A stretch of 64,000 bases of DNA, taken from assembly GCF_963576675.1 (NCBI RefSeq), contig NC_088916.1, positions 18,018,501-18,082,500 on the forward strand, written 5' to 3'. Numbering within the stretch: position 1 is the stretch's first letter; the number at the start of each line of letters is the position of its first letter. This DNA comes from Euphorbia lathyris. Taxonomy: Eukaryota > Streptophyta > Magnoliopsida > Malpighiales > Euphorbiaceae. Position numbers and translations under genes: made by a program. Below are positions 54,651 through 64,000 of this stretch, in pieces. Below the pieces are notes generated by a model. The model saw only the letters and a list, made by a program, of their open reading frames with translations, made no database searches and was not told where the DNA came from.

Positions 54651-57600
54651 CTAAAGCCAATTGTTTCTCAAACTTATCCCAGTAGAAGTTAAATGACGAT
54701 CATGTACTTTCTGGGTTAAAGGCTTTGTCAACGGATCTGCAACGTTGTCCTCTGTAGGTACTCTTTCTATTCTCACATCTCCTCTAGCCACAATCTCTCT
54801 TATGATGTGGTATCGCTTTAGGTAGTGATTGGATGCATTATGAGACCGTGGTTCCTTTGCTTGCGCAATGGCTCCATTGTTATCACAGTACAGAGTAATG
54901 GGATTGACAATGTCAGGCACCACTCCTAGTTCTGTAATGAACTTTCTAATCCAAACTGCTTCCTTTGCTGCTTCCGCATCAGCGATGTACTCTGACTCAG
55001 TCGTAGAGAAAGCTACGCTTCCCTTCTTGGAACTTTTCCAACTGACCGCGCCCTCATTCAAGATAAACAGGTATCCTGATTGGGATTTAAAATCATTCTC
55101 ATCTGTGAGATGACTAGCGTCTAAAAATCCTTCAATTTTCAGATCTCCTTCTCTGTACACTAAGAACATATCTTTAGTCCTTCTCAAGTACTTAAGAATG
55201 TTCTTGACGGCAATCTAATGCTCGTCTCCCGGATTCCCTTGGTAACGACTCGTTACAGATAACGTGAACGCTACATCAGGTCTAGTGCATAGCATAGCAT
55301 ACATAATCGAACCGATCACGCTGGCGTACGGGACTACAGCCATGCGTCGTTTGTCATCATCAGTTTTAGGACATTGATGATTGTTTAACTTTACTCCATG
55401 TACCATGGGTAAGTTACCTCGTTTCGATTCAAGCATGCTAAACCGATTTAGCACCTTTTCAATGTATGTAGCCTATGAAAGACCAAGCAGTCTACGCGAT
55501 CTATCCCTGTAGATCTTTATACCAAGTATATAGGCTGCTTCACCAAGGTCTTTCATTGAGAAGTTATCGGATAACCATACTTTCACCGATTGTAATATAG
55601 TAATGACATTTCCCATTAGTAGTATATCGTCCACATATAGTATGAGAAATGCTATAGAGCTCCCACTTGCTTTCTTGTAAATGCAAGCTTCTTCGCAATT
55701 TTGTTCGAAACCAAATTGTTTTATGGTTTCGTCAAAACGCTTGTTCCAGCTTCTAGATGCTTGCTTGAGTTCATAAATGGATCTCTGAAGTTTGCAAACT
55801 TTATTTGCACCCTTTGATATGAAACCTTCAGGCTGCATCATGTATACATCCTCAAGCAGATTTCCATTTAGGAAAGCTGTATTCACATCCATTTGTCAAA
55901 TCTCATAATCAAAATGAGCGGCAATTGCAAGCATGATTCTGATTGATTTGGACATAGCAACAGGAGAGAAGGTTTCGTCATAATCAACACCTTGTTTCTG
56001 ACGATATCCTTTCGCTACCAACCTAGCCTTGTAGGTGCTAACCTTTCCATCCATGTCAGTCTTCTTTTTGAAGATCCACCTGCACCCAATGGGAATTATC
56101 CCTTCGGGTGGATCAACCAAAGTCCACACTTGGTTAGTATACATGGAATCCATTTCAGAATCCATGGCCTCAAGCCATGCTTTAGCATCTGGACTAGTAA
56201 GAGCCTCTTCGTAGTTTTCGGGTTCGTTGTCTAATACGGGAACCTCGTTATCATCTCCCACTAGAAAACCATATCTAACTGGGAGTTCACAAACTCTTCG
56301 TGATCTACGAATAGGTGCCACTGGAGTCTCATCTAATGGGACTTCTTCAGGTACCTCAACCGCCTCTATTGTTTCAGTCGGTGTTTCTTCCTCTTGAACT
56401 TCATCGAGTTCAATCATGCTTCCCTTTTGTGTTTCTTCGAGAAACTCTTTCTCTAAGAAGGTTGCGTGCTTGGATACTATCACTTTCTGATCATCTGGAT
56501 GATAGAAGTAATACCCTATGGTTTCCCTGGGATATCCAATGAAGAAACATTTATCAGATTTAGAATCTAGTTTGTCGGACGCAATGTGTTTGACATACGC
56601 TGAACAACCCCATACTCGCATAAACGAGAACACGGGTTTCCTACCAACGAACAATTCATATGGTGAGGAACTAGCGGATTTAGTTGGTACTCAATTCAGG
56701 GTGAAGAGGGCAGTTTCTAAGGCATAGCCCCAGAACGTCTTTGGAAGTAAGGCCATGCTCATTATGGATCGTACCATATCTAATAGGGTACGGTTTCTCC
56801 TCTCAGATACACCATTGTGTTGTGGTGTATAAGGAGGTGTCCATTGTGAGCATATCCCACATTCAGTTAGATAATTCAGAAAATCATCATAAAGATATTC
56901 GCCACCTCGATCAGATCGAAGCGTCTTTATTTTCTTTCCTAATTGATTTTCCACTTCATTCTTGAAGCATTTGAACTTGTCAAAGGCTTCTGATTTGTGC
57001 CTCATCAAGTAGATATAGCCATATCGAGTATGGTCATCTATGAAGCTAATGAAGTATCTGAATCCTCCTCTTGCTTGGACTGACATAGGACCACATACAT
57101 ATGAATGAATGAGTCCTAGAGTGTCTGATACACGCTCACCTTTATTGCTAAAGGGTGTCTTTGTCATTTTACCTTTTAAACATGATTCGCATGTTTCCAA
57201 TGATTCGGAATCGATTGGATCTATAAGCCCATCTGAATGTAGCTTTAGCATGCATCTCTTGTTTATATGGCCTAAACGACAATGCCACAAGTAAGTTGAA
57301 TTATCTATCTTATGTCTTTTGGTATCAATTGCAAAAACAGGAGTTTTATCATCTAACACATAAATCCCATTTTGTGATATTCCTGAGAAATAAAAGATCG
57401 AATCTTTATAAAAATTGCAACTATTGTTCTTTATTGAAATATGAAAACCGTCGTCAACAAGACGGCTAATAGAAATAATGTTACGAGACATCTCAGGAAT
57501 GTATAAACAATTCCTTAATTCTATTACAAGCCCAGAGGGCAAAGGTAAAGCATAATCTCCAATTGCGAGAGCGGCAACTCTTGCTCCATTTCCAACTCGC

Positions 57601-58568
57601 AAGTTTATGCTTCCTTTCTTTAGTTCCTTAGTCTGTTTTAGCTCCTGCATATTTGTACAAATATGAGATCCACATCCGGTATCAAGTACCCAAGATTCAG
57701 ACAATGAAACTGTATTTATTTCAATATAAAACATACCAGATGCTGAAGCACCGTTATATTCCTTCTCGTGGAAGGTTAGGTACTCCATGCAATCCCTCTT
57801 CCAATGCCCTAAGTCACCACAATAGTAGCACTTTCCTTTGGGCTTCTTTTGTTCCTTTCCCTTTGTTTCGGTGAGCACATCCCCCTTGCATTTATCAAGA
57901 TGGTTTGGATCGGGAGTGACCCCTTTCCTTTTTCTCGATCCTTCAATAGCAAGGGCCAACATTTCCTTGTTTTCTTTTATAATGGGCTCGACTGACTCGA
58001 GCATATGTGCAAGCTCTATGAGAGAGGTTTGCAAGCCACTCATCTGATAGTTCATGACAAACTGTGAGTAGCTCTCAGGGAGGGACTGTAGAAGTAAGTT
58101 TTCACTTAGTTCATGGTCCATCGCATCTCCAATACTAGAAAACTTGGTTATGAGGCTGATCATCTTGGCACAATGTACCATCACAGATGTGCCCTCCTGC
58201 ATCTTGCTTTTATATAACTCTTTCGTTATTTCGAAGCGCTCGCACCGAGTTTCTATCATAAATAGCTATTTAAGGTGCTTGACCATGGAAGAGGCATCCA
58301 TATCTGAATGTAGTTGCCTTTTAACCTCCGGTGTCAATGATGCAAGTATGATGTCCCCTACTTGATCGTCATCAGCTTTATGCTTCAAGTAAGCATAAAC
58401 CTCTTGGTAGGGAGCATCATCCATTGGGTAAGGGGGTATCGGTGTATCAAGTACATACCCTTTCCTTTCGAACTTCAAAACAATTTTGAGGTTACGAAAC
58501 CAGTTGGTGAAGTTTGAACCATTCAATTTGTTATCGGTAAGGATGTAACGCATATCGGTGTTAGTCAT
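54651..58568 (-). pseudogene. Second Angela-like gag-pol (five stops, one frame)
   Basis: From ATG 58568: gag (LNGSNFTNWFRNLKIVLK, LLLQSLPESYSQFV), knuckle CYYCGDLGHWKRDC, protease WVLDTGCGSHIC, integrase, RT (YVDDILLMG) and RNase H (FLDASH, STTESEYIA, YCDNNGAIA, VADPLTKPL). Stops lie at 58268-58266 (TAG), 56693-56691 (TGA), 55898-55896 (TGA), 55475-55473 (TAG) and 55217-55215 (TAG), with no frameshift. The first integrase catalytic Asp of HSDVCGP reads Tyr (HSYVCGP); RSDRGGE and NGVSER remain. Unlike the copy at 8663, gag is full length. Confidence 0.9.
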
Positions 58569-59820
58569 GATTTTAAGAGTGTGTGTTTAAACAAAACCTG
58601 AGAGTGAGAAAGAGTAAACGTATGTCATTCATTTGCTTTAAAGTATAACAATCTAAAATTATAGGCCTTTTAATTTATTTCAGATTGCTCCCACTATTTT
58701 GCCAAATTAATAGCCCTCCATATTAATTCGAAGAATTTCACAAATCCTTTAGTGAGCTAAGATCCTAACTCCTGAGATTTCGCCTTGAGTTTGCTCAACA
58801 AGCTAGTCTCATTTGTTAGGTAGATTCATGTAATCAATCACATCTCGAATGTGACTCCTAGGTTATTGGGTTACTAACCACATTAGTAACTAACATGTTA
58901 TTCACATTAATCCCAACCATATTGCCCATTAGTTTATGACAACATGAGTTTGCTCATCCAATTATCATAATCTAATTTAAGTATTACCCCATATTCATGA
59001 AAAATAACTTTCGATAATTCAGGTGTTACCATAAGACCCTGAGCTTGAGTTTGCTCAACCACCCAAAGGCCCCCAGTACTGCCGGCTGAATTATAATATT
59101 AGGGAGGGGCAACTGATTTTAATAACTTGCTTATTTACTTAACTTTTTAACGAGGGATTTTATTTAAGTCTCATAATCTAACTTAGTCTTGATTTGCTTT
59201 AGCATACATCAGACATACATACATTCACATACATTGGCGTTATGGACATATCATCTAAATTATTCCGTCGAGCCAGAGACGGAATAAAAGGCCAAACCTA
59301 AGGAAATACCAACTATTACATATTTCTCTTTAGGTCCTCCGTCTTCTCCATGGCGCCTTGAAATTACATATTAATTTCTATACTACTATAAGAAAACTTC
59401 AATTGAATTGAAGGGAATCAGATGAGAGGAGAAATTACAATAGATAGTAGAAAGGCAGGACGCGCAGACCCTATTTCAAAAATACCAAAAGACTAAAAGA
59501 GGGTCCAAATATGTCCATAACTCCAAACATGCATAGACTCAATTAAATAAATTTAATTGGTTGATTACATAACCGACTTATGTAATATTTAGGTTAATCA
59601 CATTAACTCGTCAAATTAACTTTCATCCAATTTTACTTCTAATCGTTTTGTATCTTTATATTAATCCTTAGATTAATATAACCATATAAAACGTCGATTA
59701 TGCATGTCCCAATTATTTTGATTTCAATTCATTTAACACTTTGATTTACAACTTGGTAAAAACAAACTTTTAAACGAATTTTTCATTCGATAATCAAAAC
59801 AGAAAACTATTAATTTCCGA

Positions 59821-59823
<3 letters not shown>

Positions 59824-59878
<55 letters not shown>
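59824..59878. repeat. (AT)n microsatellite
   Basis: About 27 AT units. A second tract of about 16 units lies at 60045-60076. Confidence 0.95.
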
Positions 59879-59881
<3 letters not shown>

Positions 59882-59942
59882 TATATTCAAGCCGATTTTA
59901 TCAACTAAAATCAAGTGGGATTCGGACCGGGGCCCGAAACTG

Positions 59943-60015
59943 GGCTGCTGCCGTTTGGCAGCAGCCGCGCGACAGCGGCTGGTCGCGCCGTGAGGCGCGA
60001 CCCGAGCCGCTGTCG
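59943..60015 (-). repeat. GC-rich hairpin module in the second Angela leader
   Basis: A 10-bp perfect stem, GGCTGCTGCC/GGCAGCAGCC (59943-59952/59957-59966). It is followed by a longer hairpin whose outer 11-bp arms CGACAGCGGCT/AGCCGCTGTCG (59970-59980/60005-60015) enclose 9-bp arms GGTCGCGCC/GGCGCGACC (59981-59989/59994-60002). Confidence 0.85.
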
Positions 60016-60039
60016 TATTTATTTTTTATTTTATTTTTT

Positions 60040-60082
<43 letters not shown>

Positions 60083-60393
60083 TTTTAAAACGGTTTTAAA
60101 AACGATTTTCAGAAATAGGAAAAACTACAATAGATTTCCTTTTTATCATTTAAATTAATAAAACTAATTTTATTAACCTAACTATAAAACTAATAGATTT
60201 TGTTATAATGATTATCAACCGAAATAATTAGGAACATACGTATAAGTAATTTTAATTAACAATTAACTAAAATTTATTTATCTTTAGAATTAATTAATCA
60301 AACAATTTGTTAATTAATCCTAACCATAAATATTTATTCAATCCTATTGAAAACTTCTAAATTTTCATATATGAAATAACGGATTTAACGATG

Positions 60394-60405
60394 GCTCTGA
60401 TACCA
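60394..60405 (-). promoter_or_regulatory. Primer binding site (initiator Met tRNA type)
   Basis: Minus strand TGGTATCAGAGC one base after the 5' LTR. Confidence 0.9.
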
Positions 60406-60406
60406 C

Positions 60407-62267
60407 TGAAGGAAATTAAGGCTAAGATATAGCAGCGGAAATATAAAATTTTTAGCCTACTTCCTTTTAACCATAGGATCCGTTAATCGTTATTTCATAT
60501 AAAGAGGGATAAGAAGGAATACCTTTCGATGAACAATCTACCGTTGTTAAAGAAGCGTCCACTAATCTTCTCCGAGATTCCAACCACAAAGTATAATACG
60601 GTGAGGTTAAGATGGAATCAACCCTTATGAGATGCAACCAAATTAGATTGTCTCTAATTAACCAACACAAGATCAAAGAGAAAAGGAGATGGATGAGATT
60701 AATCAATTGACGGAAGCCGTATGAATTCTTGTCCACGAACTAGGGGATGCGAATTCACTCTCTCTTACTTAATGTAGGTTTCGAAAATCACAATAAGGGG
60801 ATGGGATTAGCTTGGTCGAAATTCTCATAGGGAGGGGGTATATATAGTCGCTTGTATCTAAACCCTAGTTAGATAGGAATAGGTTACTTAATAGGAATTC
60901 CATTCGGAATAGGATTCCTAATTATTATCTTATAATATATCAAATACATTTAGGATAATAATAAATAACCTATTTGGATAATAATAGGAGTATATTAATC
61001 TAATTAAAACTCATAAGTTAATTATCTCTTAATTAATTTAATTCACAAACCTAATCAAATTAGGATTAATGGAATTAAAATAATTCCTTATTTACTATAT
61101 ATAAATTTCGGCCCCCTCTATATAAATGGGCCTTACTGGGCTCAATTGGGCTTCCATCTATTAATCATATCCATCTCTCTTTTGGTTCCAAGTCTTATGT
61201 GTGATCCATTAGGTTCTTACTACTTCTGGCCGTATGCAACTATTAAATTAATTTCTTCAAGAATTATATTTAATCCTTGCATAACGGAATGATGTACTGA
61301 GTATGTTATAGGCAAGTCTGTAATCATTCCCCCAGAGTCCGTTAAGAAGACAGGTTGATTCTGTCGTTAACCCTTCCGTATTAGTTACAGTATAATTCGA
61401 TCCTTTATCAACTATATCCTTGAACTGAATCTTATGACTATGGGTGATGTCAAGTCACATATAGCGAGACGTTCGTTTTACTTGTACATGCCGAGTCAAC
61501 TCAAATAGATAGGTTAAGTGAAATCTGTATTTCTACTCTTAAGCTATCACCTTGCAAGGATTTAGAGTCGAGTCTTCCACAAGCGATCCTTGGATATATC
61601 GCCCATTAATCGGGAGTGATAAATGCTCAATCCAATGTATAACTACCCTGACATTACCTCCTGTGATATCCAACCTTTGCAGTTCACACCCCAGAGTCAT
61701 CTCTGTTACGGATCGTGGGACCACAGGATCAAAGTCTCACATTCAGTAATTCAGGATGACCAATTAACATTCCTTTGAGTCTGAGGATTACTTATACCTA
61801 TTAATACCAATGAGATGAACAGGTGACAAGGATGAATCCACCCATCCTGTTATCTCAAATCGGATCCCCAATCCTAATGAACGACGTTTCATCAGATCTA
61901 TGTAACTGTCCAGATATCTATATATATGAAGCTTGTGAGATCAGCTTTCTGTCGGACAGAAGACATTGTTATATACAAGTCTCAACAGTGATATATCAAT
62001 CCTAAATATCACTTGACTTGGGGTGGTTTTAAGTTTATTAGTTTATTATAAAGTTTTGTCTCACTTGATGCTTGTATGAACACTTTATAATCACTTTAAA
62101 CAAACTTACGGATTTCCTTTTATTAGACTTTATATAGTGCTTAAAAGGGATTGCCTTTATATAGTTATAAAACATATATCTCATTAAAACAAATGATATA
62201 AAGAACAATTCATTTATATTAAGTTTGTATCCTGCAACAATTGACTATAGGACACCAAACCCCAACA
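60407..62267 (-). repeat. 5' LTR of the second Angela-like Copia
   Basis: 1861 bp, the partner of 52774-54636, followed by TSD CTATT. Confidence 0.92.
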
Positions 62268-63034
62268 CTATTTTGGTTCCTTTGAAGGTTCCAATTCAAA
62301 TTAACTCGAGTGTTGTGGTTTTGGATTGGTTTGCGGTTCTGATTCTTAAAATTCTTTTGAGTGGGTTTCAGAACCGCAGTGGACCTTTTAGTGCTATTAG
62401 AAACAATAAGCACTTCCTCTTTTAAATCTTGTTTTCGAGCTTCCTCCTCAATTCGGAGGCGAGTAATCAAACTTTCCATCGAAAATTCTTTTGTTTTATG
62501 CCTCAAAATATTTTTAAAATCTTTCCACGAAGGAGGCAATTTCTCAATTAGGACAACAACTTGAAATTGATCGTTTAAAGGCATACCTTCTGAAATAATT
62601 TCATGTGCTATCTTTTGTAATTCATGAGATTGAATTTCCACTGACTTGTCATCAGTCATCTGGAATTTGAGGTAGCGGCTTACAACGTGTTTTTTCGATC
62701 CGGCCTCCTCAGTGTCATACTTCCTCTGCAGAACTTCCCAAATTTCTTTTGCTGTTTTTTCTTCAGCAGTATAGTAATCATACAGATCGTCAGTCAGTCC
62801 ATTGAGTATATAATTTTTACACAGAAAATCATTTTCTGTCCATCTCTCAGCAGCACGAACATCTGCATCGTCACCATCTTCAGGAACAATTGGTTTTTTA
62901 GAAGTCAGAACAGAAGCTACCTTCTTTGTTGTGAGGTAGAACATCATCTTCTATCTCCATCTTCGGAAATGAGCTCCTTCAAACTGGAATGGTTTGTTGA
63001 TCTCAGCAATCCCATTTGATTGTTCGGTAGCCAT
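62268..63034 (-). pseudogene. Outer Copia gag, N-terminal part
   Basis: From ATG 63034 (MATEQSNGIAEINKPFQFEG), a TAG soon follows near 62955 after FRRWR. Then comes a UBN2-type gag: KNYILNGLTDDLYDYY, AKEIWEVLQRKYDTEEAG and LPPSWKDFKNILRHK. It ends at the nested Angela insertion, after an Asn/Gln-rich linker that continues at 52768 in matching phase (2 nt + 1 nt). Confidence 0.85.
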
Positions 63035-63061
63035 CAGCAGTAATAGAAATCGTCTTAAAAT

Positions 63062-63573
63062 TGTTGAAGCTCGAACTCAAAAAATAGGAACAGACCGAAC
63101 AAAATTAAATGGGCAGTTTCGAAAAAATACAGAATGAATGAAAATGAAATTGTATTTCAAAGGCAGTCTCACATCACCTATTTATACAAGAAAAAAGAGC
63201 TGTTTGAGCTCTGATTTCATGGAGAAAGGGGAGAAAAATCAGGAAGGTGGAGGAGACTGAAGACACGAGTATAAATAATTAAATAAAAATTGATTTCTGA
63301 ATTAATAAAAAATAATAATAAAAAATAGCTCGGCCCGGTTCGGTCGGACGGCGCGCGTGTGTGGTGGTCAACCATGAAGATAGGTTCTCACCCTTTCACA
63401 AAAGTGGGTACCCCTTGGGGCACACCCCAAGCATGTGAGAACCTTCTTTATATACATCTCCACTAAGTGCTTTGAAAGCAATGTGGGATGTTTTTCCACT
63501 TGAAAAACTCAAAGACACAAGAAGACACATGTGTGGGCTTATTTCACAAATTATATTTGGGCCAAGCCCAACA
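63062..63573 (-). repeat. 5' LTR of the outer Copia
   Basis: 512 bp with the same ends as 47166-47947 but lacking about 165 bp (after GGGCAG), about 50 bp (after AGACACG) and some AT/GC-rich parts. No TGGTATCAGAGC-type PBS follows on the minus strand; the next bases are ATTTTAAGACG. Confidence 0.85.
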
Positions 63574-63654
63574 GTTTTAAAATCAATCTAATTACAAAGT
63601 TTATTTTTAGGGATAAGATAACAAAATAGGCATAAGGTTTTTGGGGAAGTGCCA

Positions 63655-63826
63655 ATTTAGGCTCAACGTTCAAAATAACACCAATATAGACTTACCGTTT
63701 ACAACATAATATCAATTAGACTTAACGTTTACAATATAGCATTAACTTAGGCATCACGTACAAAATAACACTAACATAGACTTAACTTTTACGACATAAT
63801 ATCAATTGAGGCTTAACGTTTACAAT
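63655..63826. repeat. Degenerate minisatellite of about 31 bp
   Basis: About six imperfect units with the core GACTTAACGTTTACAAxATAATATCAAT at irregular 29-32-bp spacing. The array stops exactly at the CACTA terminus. 63574-63654 holds nothing else recognised. Confidence 0.7.
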
Positions 63827-64000
63827 CACTACAAGAAAATCACGAATTACCAGCGGAAATATCCGTCGGTAATGTATAAAAATCCGTCGGAAACTCGAAT
63901 TTCCAGCGGATTACCAGCGGACTCATTCCGCCGGTAAAAGGGCCGCTGCTCCCGCATACCGACCATATTTTGTATCCGTCGGAAATTTATTCCGACCCAT
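63827..64000 (+). mobile_element. CACTA transposon, left terminus (continues beyond window)
   Basis: CACTACAAGAAAATCACG starts at 63827. It is followed by dense subterminal repeats in both orientations (TTACCAGCGGA, ATCCGTCGGA and CCGCCGGTAA), as in CACTA elements where the transposase binds such motifs. The body lies outside the window. Confidence 0.75.

Larger units (their letters stand above)
58569..60393 (-). other. Leader of the second Angela-like Copia
   Basis: A 1.8-kb AT-rich untranslated leader between PBS and gag, without a gene. It contains two (AT)n tracts (59824-59878 and about 60045-60076) flanking a GC-rich hairpin module. Confidence 0.75.
52774..62267 (-). mobile_element. Second Angela-like Copia, nested in the outer Copia gag
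   Basis: 9494 bp with LTRs of about 1.86 kb (52774-54636 and 60407-62267), perfect TSD CTATT (52769-52773 and 62268-62272), iMet-type PBS and a purine tract. The LTRs differ at about 25 sites by hand count (about 1.3 %). Removing it with one TSD copy rejoins the outer gag in phase. Gag-pol is in one frame with five premature stops. Confidence 0.92.
47166..63573 (-). mobile_element. Outer Copia retrotransposon, split by an Angela-like element and CACTA-terminated DNA
   Basis: Minus-strand element with LTRs TGTTGAAGCTCG..AAGCCCAACA at 47166-47947 and 63062-63573. The 5-bp flanks ATTTT and GTTTT fit a TSD with one change. Gag starts at 63034, is cut at 62268-62272 by the nested element, resumes at 52773, and continues into protease, integrase and half of RT (to about 50880). 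The remaining RT and most of RNase H are absent. Only the RNase H end (48669-48459), 3' region and LTR remain. Confidence 0.85.

Noticed and set aside
59824..60076. Origin or matrix-attachment region suggested by long (AT)n tracts
   Set aside because: Simple repeats in a retrotransposon leader; no independent support.

Overview
The window is nuclear DNA of a flowering plant, most likely a eudicot. It has a two-exon plant-type serpin with canonical splice-site candidates, AT-rich intergenic sequence, and very dense nested LTR retrotransposons of lineages known from angiosperms (Angela-like, Tork-like and Ale-like Copia; Tat-like Gypsy). It also holds plant LINEs, CACTA termini and MITEs. No prokaryotic, organellar, rRNA or tRNA gene was seen. 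The species cannot be named from the sequence.

Layout. 1-3700: the only recognisable host gene that may be functional, a serpin (exons at about 455-1114 and 2157-2923). Its intron contains a MULE-type MITE and a 5'-truncated LINE, each with a visible target-site duplication (TSD); a hAT-type MITE lies downstream. 3850-15560: relics of a Copia LTR and a Tat-like Gypsy element. The Gypsy integrase is split by a young 8.6-kb Angela-like Copia (5251-13830, TSD AAAGG). 15750-20660: a possible PPR-gene fragment, an LTR with 20-bp enhancer-like repeats, a decayed Copia pol, and nested MITEs. 20796-30811: a 10-kb Tat-like Gypsy on the minus strand (TSD TGTAC, inserted in an old Copia RNase H). It carries a spliced antisense gene between pol and the 3' LTR. 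31360-34290: two LINE 3' ends. 34290-39833: a Tork-like Copia with a tandem extra PBS-gag start. 41962-46228: a short-LTR Ale-like Copia (TSD TCTTC) inside an older LTR-like sequence. 46726-63573: a CACTA-like end, then an outer Copia (LTRs 47166-47947 and 63062-63573). Its gag is split by a second Angela-like Copia (52774-62267, TSD CTATT) and its pol is interrupted by CACTA-terminated sequence. 63655-64000: a minisatellite that runs directly into another CACTA terminus continuing beyond the window.

How it works together. Almost all coding capacity is retrotransposon gag-pol. The youngest copies (LTR divergence of about 1-2 % by hand count) keep a single open frame broken only by isolated stop codons, many of them explainable by C-to-T or G-to-A change. 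Both Angela-like copies also show a substitution at an expected integrase DDE position. Most elements are therefore recent but disabled and could move only with proteins supplied by other copies. The most interesting non-standard content is: the three-exon antisense gene in the Tat element; GC-rich hairpin modules at the same leader position in both Angela elements; and the serpin, whose core is interrupted by an in-frame 18-19-residue repeat array.
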